From positions 18,078 through 82,077 of the forward strand of contig MU119451.1 of NCBI GenBank assembly GCA_014904845.1: a DNA stretch of 64,000 nt, given 5' to 3'. Below are positions 59,355-64,000 of this stretch, in pieces; within the stretch, counting starts at the first letter, position 1, and every line of letters starts with the position of its first letter. A model generated the notes under the pieces. It searched no databases. It was not told the origin of the DNA and worked only from the letters and a program-made list of their open reading frames with translations. A program made the translations under genes and the position numbers. Source of the DNA: Acephala macrosclerotiorum. Its lineage: Eukaryota > Ascomycota > Leotiomycetes > Helotiales > Mollisiaceae.

Positions 59355-61453
59355 ATGGGAGAAAGCCAAAGCAATGGCGAACATCCGTCCAGTTGGGTAC
59401 CGATCTGGGAGCAGCCAATTTTCACTCCGAGAAAGTTGAGAGTCGTATGTGTTGGAGCAGGATACTCTGGTTTGATGCTCGCATACTATGTCAAGGTCAT
59501 GAACATGGAATCATGCATCAATCTCTGCATTTACGAGAAGAACAGCGATATTGGTGGTGTTTGGTTTGAGAATAGATACCCAGGTGCAGCTTAGTATGTC
59601 ATTCCCTTTAAAAACGAACAAAGCTAATCTGGCTTAGCGATGTTCCTGCTCGTGGGTCCCGGCAAATCCCTCATACTTGATCGAGCTGACGACTTGTGCA
59701 GATATCTACACCTTCTCATTCGAACCAAATCCAGATTGATCCATATTTTACGCAAGCGGACCAGAGATTCTAGCATACATCAAGCGAACAGCCGCAAAGT
59801 ATGGCCTCGATAAACCTGTTAAGCTCAATTCCAAGGTCATCGAGTCCGTATGGGCGAAGCGAAGAAGAAGTGGATCATCAAGGTGAACCAGAATGGCATC
59901 ATCATTGAAGACGAAGCAGATGTCCTCGTCAATACCTCTGGAGTAGTGAAGTGGGTTGCTCAATCCATTATCGGATACCATGCTCATATTCTGTAGCAAG
60001 TGGAAGATGCCAAGCATTGAAGGGCTTTCTGATTACAAGGGAAAGCTAGTTCATTCTGCAAACTGGTTAGTCAGACCGCGGGCAGTCGACATTCTGCTTT
60101 GCCTGACATTTCACCAGGGACGAAACATTCGACTGGGCGGGAAAGAAAGTAGCAGTCATCGGGAATGGCGAATCGGGATGTCAAACCGTACCTCACCTTC
60201 AAGCAAAGGCCTCCAAGCTTGTACATTTCTTCAGGCAACCAACCTGGATCATCCCGAATTTGGTTTTCCAATACGCGAGAGATGGACAGAATTTCGCTTA
60301 CACTGAAGAAGAGAAGAAGGAATTCTGAGATGATCCTAAGAAGTTGTACGAGCTTCGCCACGAGGTTGAGCATGCGTAAGCCCGTCTTCTATCTTGCATC
60401 GCAAATGTTAACTGAGCTACAGCTTCAACCAAATATTCTCAGCCTTCCAAAGGGACTCTCCCCAGCAAGCTGGCTTCCGCTAGGCTGTCACGGGCCTGAT
60501 GCGAAACCTCCCCAACAATGACGAAGCTCTCATCAAGCAACTGATACCCGACTTTCCAATCGGATGTCGTCGGATCACTCCCAACAATGGCTATCTCCAA
60601 GCAATTCAGGCGCCCAACGCATCTTTCTCAATGGCTCCCATCCTTCGCATTACTGAGACGGGCATCGAGACCACCAAAGGTGAAGAAGACTTCGATCTCA
60701 TCGTTTGTGCCACTGGATTCGATAACTCCTTCCGCCCTTACTGGCCTGTTACAGGCAAGAACGGCGTCTCATTGAATGAGAAGTGGAATCATGGCCCACA
60801 AGCTTACATGGGGATCTGCGCTCCTGATATGCCGAATTACTTTATGTTTGTAGGGCCGAACAGTCTATATGCACACGGCGACAGCTTACCGACTATGGAA
60901 TGGACTGCTGAGTATATTCTGAAGTGGCGCAAGAAGATCGCGTGAGAGGATATTAGGTACGTTTCCTTTCGTCAAAATGTCTATCCTGGTCCATCCATGG
61001 CCAGCTGAGATTGCTTGCAGCACCATGGTAGTCAAACACCAAATATTAGATGACTTCAACATCTCCTCTCACGAATTCCTAAGACGCACGGTCTGGGCTG
61101 GCAGCTGTCGAATGTGGTGGAAGGAGGGAAGTGTCGCTCCAGATGGCAAGATCATAGCCATGTACGCTGGGTCCGTTCTTCATTTCAAGGGTACGTTTCT
61201 TTCCCTGACTTTCGACTTTCCTGCTGAAAACACTACATAAATGCTGGAGAATATCAGAGGGGAGAACTTCGAGATCGAGTACAACTCGAAGAATAGGTTC
61301 AGGTTCGTGGGTAATGGCTTGTCAGTTGAGAACTCGTATTCAGGTGATATTGGTGGAGAGTGCACTGAGACAGTGATCAATGTGGGAATGAGGTCTCACG
61401 CTCGATCGAGCATCGGCTCATATAGGTTGTATCAGCTGGACTGGATGCACTAG
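59355..61453 (+). pseudogene. Baeyer-Villiger-type flavin monooxygenase, inactivated
   Basis: The frame starts MGESQSNGEHPSSW and has the FAD motif CVGAGYSGLM and NSDIGGVWFENRYPGAA. Introns 59594-59637, 59652-59701, 59949-60000 and more are well formed (three use GTGGGT or GTATGT donors). Further blocks are intact: FDWAGKKVAVIGNGESG (NADPH site), FRQPTWIIP, VCATGFDNSFRP, MFVGPNSLYAHG, and the C-terminal FEIEYNSKNRFRFVGNG. Lesions: TGA 59737-59739 where Trp is expected (PDWS), a one-base frameshift between 59851 and 59866, TGA 60326-60328, TAG 60481-60483 and TGA 60943-60945. All four stops can arise by C-to-T or G-to-A change from Trp, Arg or Gln codons. Confidence 0.85.
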
Positions 61454-61691
61454 TGAATTCACTTTATTAGGGGAACATTCCTACTTAATTAGACGGGCAG
61501 ATTAGACATCACAATACCCTCCTTTTGCCCTCTCAACTGATATGGCTTCACGGCGAGAGAAGAGAGCGATGGGGACTTGGCGTTCTTTCTTACCAAGTGA
61601 GTGGTTACATGCAGGGTTAAAGAATCTGTCAGAATGGATTCATTTTTGATGTATCACATTACAGACTAAACGTAGTAATGTCCTATCTCAT
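61454..61691. other. Short intergenic region
   Basis: No feature recognised. Confidence 0.4.
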
Positions 61692-62507
61692 GTGGTCGAA
61701 TGCAACGGAGCCGAATCAGCCACTAAAAAGCCACACCAGTCAACTCAAATCTTTCCATTTCAAAATTTCCACGTCGCTCAACATCAGCAGACCCACGATT
61801 TCTCTCTTCGTCGCATTGACGATCCGTATCGAAGGCCTTCTGGATTTGTGGTGTCGACCTCTCGGCAAATGGCATCCATTCTTTTGCGCCTTGAGCACTC
61901 GTCGCCCAAATCATTCGCCGATATCAAGTCGAAATTTCACCCGCACGAACATTACCTCAATCCGGTTGTGGGAATCCTTCATAAATTCTGCACCTCCCTG
62001 CCAGAAGACGCCCAGTTTCTGACCAAGACTCTCTCAAACGTTGCTGCCGCACAATCTCCATTCCATCTACGGTGCAGCCACGCCTTCGCGCCTTCCAAGC
62101 TCGCTAGAAAGAAGACGGTGAGATTTAATCTCTCGTCCGAGGAATTTACAGCTCTACAAATCAGTCTCACAGCTCAACTCAGAAACGCGTCGGTTTTTCA
62201 GTGTTTACCGCCCCATAAGTGGTCTGGATTAAAGCGGCCTGGTGGTGGAATATATAATGGCCGCCGAAGCCCTTTAGTTACGTGTCCGCTGCACGCAGAT
62301 ATCCACCGGAAAGATGATCCGAGACCGCGATTGAAATTTCTCAGTCTGGCTGCAACAGAGGTAGGTAGCTTAGTACATGAGTTGAACCAAAGGGATATGA
62401 AGTCATTTGGGCTGTTCAAGGCAGAAGGCTTTCTCCTAAAGCACCACTTTATTAACACAGTCTCCGACACCGATTATTTCCCGTTTCTGGGCGACGACTT
62501 CGTGTGA
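61692..62507 (+). CDS. Uncertain ORF, possibly 2H-phosphoesterase-like
   Basis: A 271-codon ORF; the likely start is the internal ATG of MASILLRLEHSSP (61869), as the earlier part looks non-coding. The spacing of KTVRFNLSSEEFTALQISLTAQL, PLHADIHRKDDPRPRLKFL and LFKAEGFLLKHHF recalls LigT/2'-5' RNA ligase-like proteins (two internal repeats with H-x-[TS/I] strands), but the two catalytic H-x-T/S motifs are not clear. It may be a divergent or decayed copy. Isolated, with no informative neighbours. Confidence 0.4.
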   Translation: MVECNGAESATKKPHQSTQIFPFQNFHVAQHQQTHDFSLRRIDDPYRRPSGFVVSTSRQMASILLRLEHSSPKSFADIKSKFHPHEHYLNPVVGILHKFCTSLPEDAQFLTKTLSNVAAAQSPFHLRCSHAFAPSKLARKKTVRFNLSSEEFTALQISLTAQLRNASVFQCLPPHKWSGLKRPGGGIYNGRRSPLVTCPLHADIHRKDDPRPRLKFLSLAATEVGSLVHELNQRDMKSFGLFKAEGFLLKHHFINTVSDTDYFPFLGDDFV

Positions 62508-63788
62508 ACTTTGGGAGTATCGATGCTCTGGCTTTGGCGGGGAGGCGTTTAATGAGGAGCCGGTAAGTGTGACGCCAATGGAAAGAAAGCTGTATTGTGG
62601 ACGGTTTTGGGAGAAGGGTGAGCTCGAGAGAGGCAGTAGGGATTCTTTGGGCCCTTTCCTCACATAATGATCACTTCGATTGGAGTATACTAAGAAACGA
62701 GCTTTTGGCTAGTGTGTTACTAGATTACTACAACCCTCCTTTAGCAACCATCACAAGGTCCATGCCGTCTCATGCAATGCCACCGCCGGTTAATCCACCG
62801 AGCCTTCGGCTATCCGCGATTGTGTCCTGCACCAGCCATCAAGTGACAATCTTATGCTCCAGTCACGGTAAGACTTCATTTCGGCTTTCTGCCGTTTCCT
62901 TGTACGGGCGACACCTCTTCATCGGAGGTAGCTCAAGACCATTTCGTAGGACTTCATTCTGCCCCTAACTGCAAGCGAGATTCTTGTTTGATTATTTTTG
63001 ATCTTCTCTAACTTGACCTGCATGAATTCCTCTGTTCTCAATTACCCTTCCTTGCTAGAGCTTCAGCTAGTTCTTCCAATTCGAAATCAAGATGCCATAT
63101 TCGACAATGTAAAAGTTTCCCAGTGTCTTTAGGATAGCTGCGGTCCACATTGAAGGCGTAGCAATACTGTCCGGACCCGTGGTAGAAGAAAATTGCTCGA
63201 AGTGCTGCCCATTTATTTCACTTCAAGACTGACGGTGCCATTCGTCCTCGGCGTTTTGTCCAACCGCAAACCCATTATGGCAAGTTACGCAAGTTCCAAT
63301 ATTCATCTCCAGGTTCGAGATCTTCGGCGCCAGAGCCGTGATGACCATGTTGTGATGTTCTAGTCCAGCGCTTGTGAAGGGGTGTTGTGCCCGTCCGATC
63401 ATGAGAGCACATGGCGAGGTATCCCCACTTGGGGTTGGCATCCAAGCACGATGCGTGAGATGAACCTCTTTATCGCAGCTGCTGCATAGTTATTGCGTTG
63501 TATGGCCGCAAGATCTTGCTGGATTCAAGAATATGTTGGCCATGGTGGCCCTTGTTGAACACAAGGAACCCCCCTCGCTAAACCTCGCGTAAACTCTTGT
63601 ATCGGCCCAGGCTCGACTGTACTACCCACAGGTTGTTTTAATTGTTAAATCTGAGGTGATGTTGCCACCCCTCTCTCCACTTATCACCTGTCAGGGGCAA
63701 GGGCCACCTACCAATCATTTAAGTGTCTCTGCACTGCTTCATATGCTGCTTTTACTATGTGCAAACCCTCAGAATCAGCATTAGCATC
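62508..63788. other. Intergenic region and probable left part of the Tc1 element
   Basis: No supported gene. CCTGTCAGGGGCAAGGGCCA near 63686-63706 lies about 90 bp before the transposase start and could be the element's left terminus, but the right end is outside the window. Confidence 0.4.
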
Positions 63789-64000
63789 ATGGAATCATTA
63801 CATGTGCCTGTGCCAAAAACCTCAACTCATGATCTTTCTAGAGACGATAAGCTCAAACTACAGACCCTCTATTACACTGCAGGCTGGTCCATTGCTGACA
63901 TCCTTCTCCAACACCCTTATATTACACGCCGCCAGGTCGACTATGCCTTAAAAACCCGACCTACCCCTCAAAAAAAGGGCCACTGTGGGAAGCATCCTAA
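63789..64000 (+). mobile_element. Tc1/mariner-type transposase, 5' part cut by window edge
   Basis: The frame from ATG 63789 is open to the end (70 codons). It reads MESLHVPVPKTSTHDLSRDD, then KLKLQTLYYTAGWSIADILL, ITRRQVDYALKTRPTPQKK, which is the N-terminal helix-turn-helix DNA-binding domain of fungal Tc1/mariner transposases (L-T/S-R-D pattern, then RQV-YAL..R-TPQK). Base composition is normal and there is no stop, unlike the RIP-degraded islands, so the copy could be recent or single. The catalytic DDE part lies beyond the window. Confidence 0.75.

Noticed and set aside
59737..60945. Fungal A-to-I RNA editing of the internal stops in the flavin monooxygenase
   Set aside because: UGA or UAG to UGG editing would give Trp at each stop, but the separate one-base frameshift (59851-59866) cannot be repaired this way, and two stops sit where Arg is expected.

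Overview
The window is nuclear DNA of a filamentous ascomycete (Pezizomycotina). Evidence: short spliceosomal introns (about 45-75 nt), two Zn2Cys6 transcription factors, a HET-domain protein, a 2EXR-like protein, and two islands of extreme A+T content typical of repeat-induced point mutation (RIP). Leotiomycetes would fit but this is inference only. No rRNA, tRNA, CRISPR array or prokaryotic operon was seen. Gene models below were spliced by hand from GT..AG sites that keep the reading frame and restore family motifs.

Layout. 1-5.8 kb: 3' part of a giant repeat-rich acidic protein gene. 5.8-11.1 kb: gene-poor, with an 86-bp TA-flanked hairpin element and a decayed gene split by a RIP-mutated hAT-like element whose 8-bp target duplication is still readable. 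11.7-33.3 kb: a conserved housekeeping block: an RRM protein, a 2EXR-like protein, GPI8 (GPI transamidase catalytic subunit) divergent from a histidine-phosphatase protein, the listerin E3 ligase LTN1, and divergent from it a putative mitochondrial membrane protein. 33.3-38.3 kb: gene debris and a second A+T-rich island. 38.4-49.7 kb: accessory-type genes: HET protein, Zn2Cys6 regulator, a MITE-like insertion, an atypical short-chain dehydrogenase, a second Zn2Cys6 regulator and an alpha/beta hydrolase. 49.7-53.8 kb: almost empty. 53.8-61.5 kb: aromatic catabolism: an intradiol dioxygenase and a phenol 2-monooxygenase (five exons, same strand), then a Baeyer-Villiger-type flavin monooxygenase killed by transition-type stops. 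61.7-64 kb: an uncertain ORF and the 5' end of an apparently undamaged Tc1/mariner transposase cut by the window edge.

Working together: the phenol monooxygenase and the ring-cleaving dioxygenase form the most coherent pair (phenol to catechol or hydroxyquinol, then ortho cleavage to a muconate-type acid). LTN1 and GPI8 are unrelated conserved genes. No clearly unprecedented multi-gene system was found. The most informative signals are the hAT footprint, the pattern of lesions in the dead monooxygenase, the repeat architectures of three uncharacterised proteins, and the small non-autonomous elements.
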